A stretch of DNA of 64,000 bases from contig VXAA01004380.1 in assembly GCA_013399115.1 (NCBI GenBank), positions 1-64,000 of the forward strand. The letters run 5' to 3'. This stretch comes from Anseranas semipalmata. Its lineage: Eukaryota > Chordata > Aves > Anseriformes > Anseranatidae. A program made the position numbers and the translations under genes. Within the stretch, counting starts at the first letter, position 1. Each line of letters starts with the position of its first letter. The notes under the pieces were generated by a model that ran no database searches, was not told the DNA's origin, and saw only the letters and a program-made list of their open reading frames with translations. Below are positions 10,801 through 21,800 of this stretch, in pieces.

Positions 10801-13800
10801 CTGGATTTTCTTCTTTCCTTATAAATACTTTTTTGTCCTTGTTTTTATGTTTGCACTGAACAGGACTTGCAAAGAGCACTGGTTTGCCCATCCAGGAACA
10901 GGGAATTCTTGGTGAAAGGAGGGAGAAAAAAGATGGGAAATAAGAGGAGAGGCTGGTATCTTTTTTTTTGTGATTATGTGCTGGAAGCTTGGGCAAGCCT
11001 TAGGATTATTAAACCATTTGTGTGATTAGCAGTGACTGTTTCTTATGGCTTCTTAGTGACTTATTTGTGCCATACAGGGGGAAGCATTTACTGATGTTAA
11101 AACTGGACGCAACTATTTTTGGTGAATCTGTGAGAAGGACGTAAAGTTACAATGCTAAGTGTGCACACAGGCCTACAGAGAGCGCAGACCTCCTGAAGGA
11201 TTTCTCGGGGTGGAAATGAGGAGCCATCACAACCATTCATCAGCACACCTATGGTCAGGAGCATGTTTGTACGAACCTGGTCTCACAGGAAAGTGCACCT
11301 GACCCAAGCTTTGTGTCTTAACTGGTTTTTCAGATCTGCATCATTTGGTGTTTGCTGGTGTTCATGCTTTGCATTCTTACTTGCTGCTTTAACGATTAAT
11401 GAAATTGCTGTCTGCAGCCCTGCTTTGTAGCTTCCATGGGAAGCTGTTAGCAGTAGCCCAGCTCTGGTGCATGCTTGCTGTGCTACCAGTGTGGGCTCAG
11501 CTGAACAGAGAGCACAGAGGGAAAGCACGCCACGGGCAGGAGGTGAGATCACTCACGCTGTGCCAGCCTCCTGGAGTTGTGACCAGGACTGCAGTCTGAG
11601 GCAGGGTCCCCTAAGTGCCTCGATCTTCAACACCCCAGTGCTGGGACAGGAAAGTGCTGTCACTCTCCCAGGGAAGAACTGGGGAGCAGGCCTCAGACCC
11701 AGAGGTAAAAGCAGATTGAAGTGCTTCAGGAAGGTGGGACTACGATGCTGAGATCCCCCAAGGTCTCTCCTGCAGCAAGGAAGAGGCGGGAGCGCAAGGC
11801 TCGTGAGGTGTAGGCCAGTGTCTGGGCTGGAGGCTCCCGGGGGACCAGGAGCTGCGGGGGCTCCCCAGGCTGGCAGGGCAGGATCTGGCCCACTGCCCCC
11901 AGGCACCTCCATGGGGACAGGGTTGGGCTGAGGCCAGGCTGGGACAGCAGCCTGTGGGGCAGGGGCAGGATCAGGCCTGTTTGACCCTAAGCCCCAGCAA
12001 CCAAACCTCCAGGAGAGGGAAGGATGCTCTCACGGCTGCTGCAGTGCCCTACTCACTGTGCTACTTCTCATGGGTCCTTAACTTCTCGGCAAACATCTAC
12101 AGCAAGGATTTATCTCTCACAGATTTTGCAAAACATGAAAGAAGTGAGAAGAATCTCAGTGTTTGTTTTGCCAAGGAAAACATGGGTAACCTCTAATAAG
12201 GCGGGAGAAGCATATTTGTCATCCCAAGGTAGAGGAGGGGAACAGTATTTTTCCACGGAATCCAGGTAGTGTTTATTGGTGTTGTTACTTCATGCTGTAG
12301 AGTAAGTACTGCCTGGCAGAAATGTTTCAGGAATTAACAAAGAGCAAAACGGAGACTAGCAAGGCAAGTGTTCTCAGCAGTTCTGTTGGAATGTACATTT
12401 TTCTTCATTATTTTCTCACTGAAGCGTGATGATATCTGATGGAGCATTATGGATGGGGAGAAGGAAGCAAGTGTTAGCAAAGCCTGAAAACAACAAGCTA
12501 CTGCTCTGGCTAATGAAGCAAAAAGGAAATTCTGGCTGTGGCAGCAGTGAAGTCCAATGAGAGAGAACTGGGCTTAAGCTTGGATGAGAGAGTGGAGCTT
12601 GCGGAAGGACCCTTACTGGGTCAAACATATAAAACCTTTCACTTTACAGCCTTTCCCCACCTTCTTAACTATGTAGAAAATGAGCATTCACATGGATGTA
12701 CAACTCACACCCACCCACTGCATGGATGGCTGTGGTGAAGGTGACTGCTATTATTTATTGTGGTTTTGATCCACGGATGTTCCTAGTCTTTGGAAGATGA
12801 GGAGGGCTAGGAATCAGCCTCATATAGTACCTCTTGTAGACACCTGGTAGGAGCTGAAGATGGGCTTGTCATCCCACACAGCAGATGGGAATACTTAATT
12901 TTTCACTCAAACCAGTTTTGTGAAGAGGTCTTGACCATTTCAATGTAATTGTGAAATCACAAAATGGTAAATGAAGGCTAAGATGCTCTGCCCCTGTGGC
13001 AGTAGTTTCTTAATTGCATTTTGGACAGATATGGTCAAATTTTCTTTCTCAGACATCCCTGTCTGGAGGATAATTCCCTGGGGCAGGGCATGCACCATAG
13101 CATACCCATGTTTGGCCCCACAGCCCCAGGGAGTGAGGACTACATCTAACACACTGCTGCAGCATAGCATGGGTGTTTGGGTGTGAGATTCAGATCATCC
13201 CACTCTGGGTACACTCAGCACAGGCTGCAAAAGTGCCTGGGGATGTGTCCTAGTTCTTCTCCAGTGCCTCAGAAATCGCATCCGTCCCTGGGGTGTTGGC
13301 TCTCTGGATGGTGTAAAATGAGATGGGTCAGAGAAGCACCCGAACTTGGTGTGTAGTGAGGTTGTAGTGCCTGGTCAGGAGCTGGTGCAGGAGCTGTAAG
13401 ACAGAAAATTGATCTTTCTGATGTTTTCTTCTTACCAGGAAACAGAGAGAGAGAGAGAAAGACTCCAATGTGACTGTTATCAAATGCAGATGAGCTGAGC
13501 ACTGGCCATTTGTGGACTAGAGGCAAACAAGCACTGATACCACCATTGGCCGTACCAGATAAAATGAAGGACTAAATACACAGTTTTGGGTCTGGCACTG
13601 CCAAGTTGCCAAGTCTTCCTGCTGGCCATTGCTGTGGCACTGCGGAGAGAGGGCTGCACTGCCAGCCTGGCAACTGTCTGGGTATCCAAACTCGTCCAGT
13701 AAATAGGACAGAGTGACTTGTGCAGACCCAGTCATAAGCTGGACAAAATCTTACTCCAGTTCACTGTGCTCAAGCAACCCAAGCCTCCTTATCGCTGCTC

Positions 13801-14001
13801 TCGTGCTCAGTGATTTTGGGATTCCACACAAGAACGTGGCTATGAAGGTTAGCACCAGCTGGGTGCTGTGTGAAGGGAAGGGAGCTTAGTGCAATGTGAC
13901 AGCCCATGGATATTACCAACAGTCTTGAATTTCATATTCCTTTAGAATGAGGAGATCAAAGAGCTGTGATTTGGAAACAGCTAGCAGCCTGTCACGGATC
14001 A
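7857..14001. other. Non-coding, no recognised feature
   Basis: About 6 kb of ordinary unique-looking sequence. Frames such as 8875-9177 (plus, 100 codons), 11553-11912 (minus, 119 codons) and 11954-12196 (plus) were read and show no family motif, no consistent splice junctions and no codon structure that stands out. 11500-11900 is modestly GC-rich without a CpG cluster. 8560-8850 is T-rich with several AATAAA words but no upstream transcript evidence. A short purine run lies at about 13441-13461. Confidence 0.5.
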
Positions 14002-14424
14002 TTAGGAGTGAACAACAACCCTGTGTCCAGGTGAAAATAGCTTTTGTGTGATTTGGTATGTGGCTTTAGGATGGGAATCCCCAAATACCCAAGGATTAGG
14101 CACACAACACACAAGTCCTTTGTGAGTTTGACTAAGTGCTCTGCTGCCTGGTGGAATTTGCCACTCTGGGTTACATTCCCCAAAAGAGAATGAAGAGAGA
14201 TGTGCTCGTGGGACTCCACAGGCCAGATGGGGATGGCCGAGGGAGTTGGCACCTCCATCCCTGCGGCGGGTACTCAGTTTAGAATCACATCTGTTTTGAG
14301 TTGTCAGCTGTGAACTGCCTGGTGGAGCTGGCAGGGCTGGGCTGGCCCCTAGGAGACCCCGAGGAGAAGAGGAGGAGGCACAGGAATGCAGCCAGCAGCG
14401 AGTCGCCAGGAACGCGGCGGCCAT
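14002..14424 (-). other. 140-codon minus frame with YY1/Kozak-type start, uncertain
   Basis: On the minus strand the sequence around 14424 reads GCTAAGATGGCCGCCGCG. This is an excellent Kozak context (A at -3, G at +4) and also a good YY1 site (AAGATGGCCGCC), a combination often seen at vertebrate transcription starts. The frame continues 140 codons to a stop at 14002. Its N-terminus (Met-Ala-Ala-Ala-Phe-Leu-Ala-Thr-Arg) has Arg, Ala, Leu and Ser without acidic residues for about 30 residues, the look of a mitochondrial or secretory leader. The remainder shows no family I recognise. There is no real CpG island (only a few CpGs at 14401-14425), no clear donor site and no supporting downstream exon. 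It could be a first exon, a retrocopy fragment or chance. Confidence 0.18.
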
Positions 14425-16800
14425 CTTAGCTCTGTCTGACTGGGCTGATGCTTGTACATGTGGACTGGGCTTCAGGTAAAGATGAATACACAACTGTTGT
14501 ACCCATCTGTGCAATGATTTCTTTCCTAAAGTCTCTTCTGATTTCTATGTGCTTATGCAGTCGCTTTTCGAACCCATACACACTCTTGGTGTTCACATCC
14601 ATGGGATTGTAAGTGGTGACAGTGTGCTGAAGTCTTTTAGAGGGACTAGCTTGGAATGCCAGACTTCCTGGGAGATTTCTGTGCTTAAGTTACCTCTGGC
14701 AGGATGCTAAAAAGTGCTTAGTACAAAGTCTGAGCTCTGCTTTTATTAGATCTGCAGGTGCTGATATGGCCATTTAACAGGAGTAAAAATAACTTAAGCA
14801 AAAGATGTCCTTTTATTAAGCCATCACTATGTCTTAGGTAGAGTGCTCTTATTCTATAAATAGATGTCATTTTGCCCTAGGAATAGTCTGGCATTTTATA
14901 AACATTGTCTCTTTACTAACACCTACTATCTATTATGTTGTACTAACCTGTGGAAAGCTCAAACTTTTACGCCTTATCTCAGTTTTCAAGTGCCAGTAAG
15001 AGCATTGCATTTGGTATAAGGTCCAGTTATGATTTTTTTTAATGGACAATTTTTGTTTTCATTTTGACTTTTTTTCCTCCATAGGCTTGCACTGGTACAG
15101 AAAATAACCTCTGAATTGCATTTGGCTTCCCCTGCTTCCTTTCTCTGTAAGATGAGTTTACAACGACCTCATCTACCTAAATCAATAATCTGCACCCAAA
15201 TCTAATAAAGATCTAGCAGGGCCTGTAAAATAGCATGCAGCCCAGATGGAAAGGGAGGTCCTAATGTCTATTCCACTCATTAGCTATTTATCAACCATTA
15301 ATGATGAGAATAGGAGTGGTGTGGGGGGAAAAGGATGCAAAAGCAAGACAGCAGAGAACCTTCTTGAATATGAGGAGGAGACAAAGACTGTAAAGCACTT
15401 GTCTGCAGGTTACAGTGTGACTCTGGCTGGGGAGAGGAAGGTACCTAAAAAGGGGAAATATGGGCATTTACTTGCAGAATCCCAGATTTTCCTACACAAA
15501 AACTGTGTGTGTGTGTTCAAGCTGCTGTATGAGAGAATATAATGAAGAGCTGAAACACATTTGGCTTCCCATCAGCTGACGCTGCATCCCTTTACAGATC
15601 TGAAAACACTAAACCAAAAAGCAATATTTCCTGAAACTGGATATTATACCTCCCCTCCCCCCTTTTTTTTCAGTAAAAGAGGAATCGCTTGTCTCATCAC
15701 AGACCAGTCACTTGATCTGTAGCAGATTTAGGAAAAAACTGCAATTTCCCAATTATTTACTTTAATACCAAGGCTCTTCTTTCACTTGAAGGAAATGAAT
15801 GTATGAACTGGCCATCTAAGATTTTTTATTTTATTTTTTATTTTTTTTCCACAAAATTGCTGAAGAACAGGATTAGGCAGGCAGCTAGATTGAGTGGAGA
15901 AAAATAGTTTTTCATCACTTTTTTGAACAGAAACTGGCTCTTTGACAAAACAGTACTTTTTCATACTGTCAACAACATGTTATTTTGTATTGGAAAACTA
16001 AAGTCCCTCTTTTTTTCCTTTTTCCTTTAAATGACAACACAGTGTTTTAGTGATTAAGAATTTTTATATAGGTTTAAAGCTTTCACACTTTTTGGGGGGA
16101 GGAGTGTTAATATTTTTTTGAGATGGGAAATGTTTTTTCAAAAGTTGGAGCAATAGAACAAAAGGAATTCAGCATCTTTTGAGTTTGTGGTATGCATAAA
16201 TACAATAATGTTCCATGAAAAAATATTTCAGATTCCAGCAATGCAGAACAGAAACAATTCCAAAGAAAACAGGAAATAGAAATAATTAGTTGAACATGAA
16301 GAAGAATCCCAAACATTACTAAGATACCAAATGCTTTATAAAACAGTAGCCAAAAACCTGTCTTTAAATGTTCTTCGAATGTTCTTTGAATCTTGCTCTG
16401 CAAGTGGTACTAAGTTTGTATTCTCTTTAATGAATGCTGACTTCAGCTTCATCAATTAAATAGCTGCAATTGAGTTTTCCTGTTCTGTAGAAAGAACTAT
16501 TCCCTGCTCCATACATCTCTTCTGGACAGCCTGCACCAAGAGGAGCACGGCTGCAGCCAGGGGCTGGTTTGCAGGACAGAGGTATGGAAGGTCAAGTCCT
16601 TTCTCCCTTTCACAGCCTCTCCTGCGCTCACGCTCTGCTGGGTGTGGAGGGAAGGTGTCAGCCGTGCTGGCCTTTGCTATGAATGGAGGCAGCTGTGCAG
16701 CATTTTTCAAGATGGTTTGAGAAATCTGCTGCATCCTCTGCCAGTTTGCTCTGACTGTTCAGAATCCGAGCCATATTTTCTGTTTGAAGTTGTCTGGCTT
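14425..16800. other. Non-coding, AT-rich
   Basis: Gene-free on inspection. 14750-15070 and 15600-16440 are AT-rich. T-rich tracts lie at about 15821-15850 and 16008-16028. Frames on both strands are under 100 codons and composition-like. Confidence 0.5.
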
Positions 16801-17045
16801 TAGCTCCCAGCCATGGGTTCTTGTTAAGCCTTTCTCTGCTAGATTAAAGAGCCCTTTATGACTGGTATTTTCTCTCCATGGAGGTGCTTAATACCCTGTA
16901 ATCAAGTCACCCTTGGTCTTCTCTTTGATAAGCTAAACAAATCCTGCCCGTCCAATTTCTCACTGGAAGCAGTTCCTCCTCACCAGCCTTTAAATCACTT
17001 TGGTGGTGGTTTTCTTCACAGTCTCAGATTTTTCGATCTCTTCTA
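16801..17045 (-). mobile_element. Old CR1-type LINE fragment (C-terminal ORF2 region)
   Basis: The plus strand has TTCTTGTTAAGCCTTTCTCT, GCTAGATTAAAGAGCCC, then CCTGTAATCAAGTCACCC, CTTCTCTTTGATAAGCTAAA and finally CCTTTAAATCACTTTGGTGG. These follow the reverse complement of the C-terminal coding and 3' region of an older amniote CR1. Read on the minus strand, the middle gives a Lys-x-Lys-Gly-Asp-Leu-Ile-Thr block like the conserved (R/K)RLRGDLI stretch near the end of CR1 ORF2. A TAA interrupts just after it, so the copy is dead. It is more diverged than the copy at 62.3-63.7 kb. Confidence 0.6.
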
Positions 17046-19869
17046 AGACAATACAGTTCCCACAGATGTGCATGGTCTCTCTGCATTAGTCCCACCACGG
17101 TTTATGTAAAAACACAACTGCGGCCCCGCAGCACAGGCTGAGCTGTCTGACTGTAACTGCAGAGGTGCCATGAGAGGCACTTTGTTCCTGCATGGACCTG
17201 CAAGGCTGGAGGCATCACCTGCATTCCTTGTCCCTTGCTGTATAGCTGTAATAAAAGCACTTTTATTAATGGGGCTGGCTTACCAGATAAGTCATTTAAC
17301 TGTAAGATTTCCCGTATTTTTCCAGGGCAGCAAACTGCTCTGCTCAGCCATTAGGTTTCATTTCTGCTCCTCTGATTTCTTTTCCTGTTGCGTTTCCTTA
17401 TGTTTGTCTCCCCCAGTGCCAATCCTGTGTTTAGATTTTCCAGGAAGGAGCTAGTGAAGATGGGCTGCTTCTGGTCATACTCCTGGGAGGGCCGTGGAGC
17501 ATCTTTTAAGGAGAGACTTTAGGAAGGGAGAGATCTCCATGAGCAAGGCTGGATGTGGTTTGCTTGGCAGACATTCCGTGACACATCAACCTTTCCTCTG
17601 TATTGGTTAAACTGTCTTGAGGTTTTACAAGCAGAGGTTCTCCCGGTGGTGCTTGGAGAGTGCTCTGCAAGTTCTGCTCTTGTGTCCTGGTGAAACATGT
17701 CCTCTTTTTGACTTAATGCAGCTTGCTCTGCTGGTGGCTGCTCTGTACCTAGCAGGGTTTGCACTCACAGTTTGGGATAAAATGTATTCTCTTCCTTCTG
17801 TAAATATGATCATGTTTGCATGATAAGTTTTCTTCAGCTGTCTTTCTCCATCAGGTCTGCAAAAGTTTTCTTCTTTTTTTTTTCTTTTTTTTTTTTTTTC
17901 CCGGAGCAGTAAATCAACGGGCTGTGATTAAAGATTTAAGAAGCTCCTTCATTTGCCAGTCCAAAATTTAATTTACTGAAACATTTCTAACTAGCAGGCA
18001 GCTGAATCACATGTTTTGTATTTCTCTTCGTCTGTATGGAGTGAGACAGAAGACCAGAGACAGCATGTTCAAAGGCTTCCAACACTGCTGAGTTTATATA
18101 TCAGCCAAAGACGTGTGTGGTTGTCCCCCCTCCCTCTTTCAGAGGAAGATCTTTTTCATTACATAGCTCTAGACCTGTACTTTTCCATTCACTAGTTGCT
18201 ACTGTTGTTCTCCTTTTGTTTCCAAAAAGAAAAAAACAAGAAAAAAACAGATGGCTTTGGTGTTGTTTACCCCAGGAAACATTTTGAGCATTCAGTAATA
18301 AAACTGGAGGAAATCCTTCACTTCCTTTATGCCTCCTAGCAAGTAACCACATCAATATGAAGTGAGGATGTTTTTGGGTACTGACCCAGTGTCACCGATG
18401 AAAACACAACCATAAATACTTTCAAGATGCAGTCTTGAATCGGGCTGGTAGATGAGGAAAAGCCACTTCTGTTTTGGAAAGGAATTCTTTCCTTCTGCAA
18501 CCACTTTCTAAATTGCATTGACATTTAGCAATTAACATACAAAAGCTTTTGTATCCGCAGGATCATTTTTCATGTCAATAAACACATTCCTTTGCTTTTT
18601 GGTGCAATGTTTAATAATTCTCATTTCCTATAGTGGAAAATAACCCTTGTACTTTGTTTGTATTACACAAATTACATGGAAGAAACAAAGCCATATCTGA
18701 TCACAGTTATTAAATTAAGAACATTTGCATAAATCCCTTTTTTTTTCCTAATCTAGTTTGCTGTCAGTAAACAGTGTGTTATCTAGGTTTAGCAAAGCAT
18801 TTGGTGTCTAGCCAGATTTTTGCTTTCCCCCTGTCCTTTTTGAAGTTTGCTTGGCAGGCGAGGTCTGCTTCTCCTAAGCTACCTGTCATCACACAAAGTG
18901 GCTTCCAGCCTTAGACAACGAACGAGTTGCTATTCTCGATTCACGGGCGGAACTGTCCGTAAGTCACCGCATCCCTGCTCTGGGATTTAGGACGTGCCCC
19001 TGTTCCAGCCCGAGGCCGTGGTCTGGGAGCTCCTGCTGGGGGCTGTTCTTAAATTGCAGAGAGCTGAGCAGAAGGTCCGCTGCTGGCTGTGTCGGTGCGG
19101 GCGCGGGGCAGGGTGTGCAGGGGACAGCCTGCTGGGTGGGACGCGGCTTGGCACTGCCCGAAGGGGACAGCGATGGGCTCGTCTCCGCGGGGGCCGCCCA
19201 TGTGTCCAATCTCAGCGACGCTGTTGTGGTTAGGACTGAACCTCTGGGTAGAGAAGAACAAATGAAGAATGAATTATTATTATTATTATTTTTCGCCTGG
19301 AAGGGGGTGTATGTGTTGAGAGAAATGATCTTCAAGAATGTGGAGACCTGCTCTTACAGAACAGGAGATATTAGAAATACCTGAAATATCCGTGAAATTT
19401 ATGTGCCTGGCACAGGGCAGCTCTGGCCCGTGGCTTGCTCCCTAGGTACTATGAGACCTCTCCTAAGTGTTTTCACACCGTGAGCAGTCTGCAATGGCCC
19501 AGCACAATTTAAGCAGTAATGTTGCTGTCTGCTAAACCTTCTGTGTGGAACCTGCGGATGCACACAGAGCACTGATGGGAGTCCCCCATCGGAGCGGTGG
19601 GAGGTGAAAGGGATGGGCCTGGTGGGGAACAAATACCCGAAGTGCAGGGCAGCCGGTGCGTTGCATGCAGCCCGAATTCTCGCTCTCCGACATCAGTGCA
19701 TGGATGAAGGCACAGCCTTTCCTTGCCCAGCATATTGCCAGGCTCTGCTCTGGGCTGACCCAGGGCTGAGAGTGAAGGAGGTGAGGCCGGCTGCTGGCGT
19801 CGCAGAAAAGCAGGCGGGAGGGAGAGAGAGGAGGGGGTGTTTGGGGGGCCTGTGGGGGCTGTGGCTTTG
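17046..19869. other. Non-coding, with pyrimidine and ATT tracts
   Basis: A long T/C-rich tract runs about 17867-17902 and an A-rich tract lies near 18226-18250. A GC-richer patch at 19000-19210 has scattered CpGs but below island density. A short (ATT)n run lies at 19273-19293. Overlapping frames in the GC-richer patch (for example 18964-19335 minus and 19509-19895 minus) are low-complexity and unrecognised. Confidence 0.5.
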
Positions 19870-20160
19870 GATGGGCCCTTAGTAAATGAGATCATTAAAC
19901 CCCGCTTTTATCCCCCTTCAATCAAACATGAGGCAAAATTGGAGCCTTTGTTTGTTTGCCATTATAGACAGTAACCAGTGGGAGGGTCCGGGAGACAGAG
20001 AGCCAGGCACTTAACTTGGAAATCAGTTTACCGCAATAATGTCATTACGTTTTATTGACCAAGCACTTCCACGAGTGGTGAAAGGGGATTATTGGGAAAC
20101 TGGGATGAATGTGCATTATGTCACTTCTGAATCATATCCTGTGTGCATGGAACATGTGAG
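19870..20160. promoter_or_regulatory. Candidate conserved non-coding/enhancer block
   Basis: AT-rich but complex sequence with clustered homeodomain-like words: GCCATTATAGACAGTAA near 19958, CAATAATGTCATTACG spanning 20034-20049, and ACGTTTTATTGACC (20048-20060), which joins a CRE-like half site to a posterior-HOX-like TTTTATTG. Absence of repeats, frames and microsatellites is compatible with constraint. This is motif reading only. Confidence 0.3.
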
Positions 20161-21589
20161 CCCCGATTAAGGGACCCACCAGGCAGAGGGGTCTGCCTGC
20201 AGCATCCGTACTATTGCACGCATGGGAGCTGAGGGCTGCCGGGATGAAGGATGTTAGTGGGAAACTACAAAGCCATATTAGAGGAAATGCTTTCAACATA
20301 TCTAAACCAAGATGTATGGGGGTTTATTTCTGCCTGTTACATACCCCTGAGCTCTTTTTGGCCAACTGATAATCATTAGACAAAGCTGTATTGCTTTGCA
20401 ATTTACTTATTGCAGGGTTGTGACTTAGCTGCTAACAGAATAATATTTTCCCTCATATGTAACTTATGATTTGTTGGATGTGCATTCAGCTCCCGTCATG
20501 GATTAAACACCCAGAGAGGTGTGCCACTGCTTTCCAGGCACTTACAGCCTTCAACTGGCTGTTGAGCACAGCCAGATGCAAAGCATTAGCACAATTGCTT
20601 GCAAAGTCCTTTTCTCTTGCATTCACACTCAGTTAAGAACTGAAATACAAGATCACAGTGACATCAATAAAACATGCTGTCAGCAAGACATGTAAGGTAC
20701 CTGGAAGCTGAATTCCATTTACAGGTGTCAGTGAGTATGCTTTATTTTATTCCCCAAGAATCAGTTTCTGTGATTGATTGCATTTGCGTTACATGAATCT
20801 TGTTTCCATTTCTGGCATTCTTATAAAGCTTATGAAGGTGAGAGCTATTGAACTGGGAGGTTTAGCAGAATGGTTTTCAGGCAGGAACAGTAAGACTGGA
20901 AAAGATTTCCTGTGTTTGTTAATATTCAGCTGGGCTTGAATCTTTAGGTCCTAGCATTTTGCATTGGAGGCAGTTCCAGAGCTTGTTACTCATAGGAAAG
21001 TATTTTGGTGTATGTGTCCAAAGATACCAAAATATTTCTCATCAAAACCACCTAGATGACTTTTCCCACACTTCTGTAACTTTGGTTGCACTGAACACGC
21101 ACTACTTCAGTGATCTTTGTACACAGGAATTCCTGGTGCGGTCGTCATAAACCGTGTGTGCTGTCCTCCAGGGCTGGTGAAACGACCGGTGTGAGGTCTA
21201 AGCCAGAGCTCGGGGCCGGAGCAGAGAGCTGGGGAGGAATCGCCTTGCAGTAAGTAACGCTGGCTTTCTCATTTCAAAAAACTTTCTCGTTCAGTGCCAG
21301 AAGCGATTCTCTTGGGTATTGTCCTTGCAGTAGTAACATACTCTCATCTTCATTTGAAGTTGGTAAAGCAGAGGCACGTACCTCCCGCTGACTTTTCTAG
21401 GGGGGGGAGAAAGGAGCATGGCTGAAAATCAAGTCACTTTTACTCAAATCTCTAGAATATGGGTTAAATGCTATGCTTTAGGTAGTGCAAATAAAGCTAA
21501 GGGTTATTAAGATGATTTTTTTTGTCTTTGCACATCATGATTAATGAACAGCACTTGCGCTCCAGTTTCTTCTGCACTAAATCTCCTCC
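20161..21589. other. Non-coding, AT-rich, regulatory-looking in part
   Basis: No gene is seen. 20280-20480 and 20620-20800 are repeat-free AT-rich stretches of complex sequence. Short frames (for example 20959-21150 plus) are unrecognised. A G run occurs near 21401-21408. Confidence 0.45.
20771..20778 (+). promoter_or_regulatory. PBX-HOX composite site (TGATTGAT)
   Basis: The exact 8-mer TGATTGAT, a classic PBX-HOX dimer site, is followed directly by TTGCATTTGC, a C/EBP-like word. One such 8-mer is expected about twice by chance in 64 kb on both strands, so the context (AT-rich, repeat-free 20.3-20.8 kb) carries the suggestion. Confidence 0.25.
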
Positions 21590-21800
21590 TTGAGGCCAGC
21601 AGCGACCTTCTCCCCTGCCCAACCTGAGCCACCCCACGCGGTGCGGAGACGCAGGCTCGGTGCCTGCGCTGCCCCACGCTTGCTGCCCGGGGCTCGCCTG
21701 CCGCCGGGAGCACCGTGCCGCTGCCTGCGCTTCGGTGCCGGCCGGTTTGTGCTGCCGGATCCATGCTCGCGGCAGGGCACCGCGCGTCTCCCAGAGGGAT
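21590..21800. other. GC/CpG-rich patch
   Basis: About 200 bases with CpGs spaced every 10-15 bases (for example CACGCGGTGCGGAGACGCAG, then GCCGGCCGGTTTG and CGCGGCAGGGCACCGCGCG). Overlapping frames on both strands (97 plus, 89 and 105 minus codons) reflect low stop density and have Ala/Arg/Pro-rich, unrecognised translations. It could be a small CpG island or a GC-biased patch. Confidence 0.4.

Noticed and set aside
20178..20200. Possible CTCF site (CCACCAGG followed by CAGAGG)
   Set aside because: Only the first eight positions fit; the GGGGGCGC half is missing.
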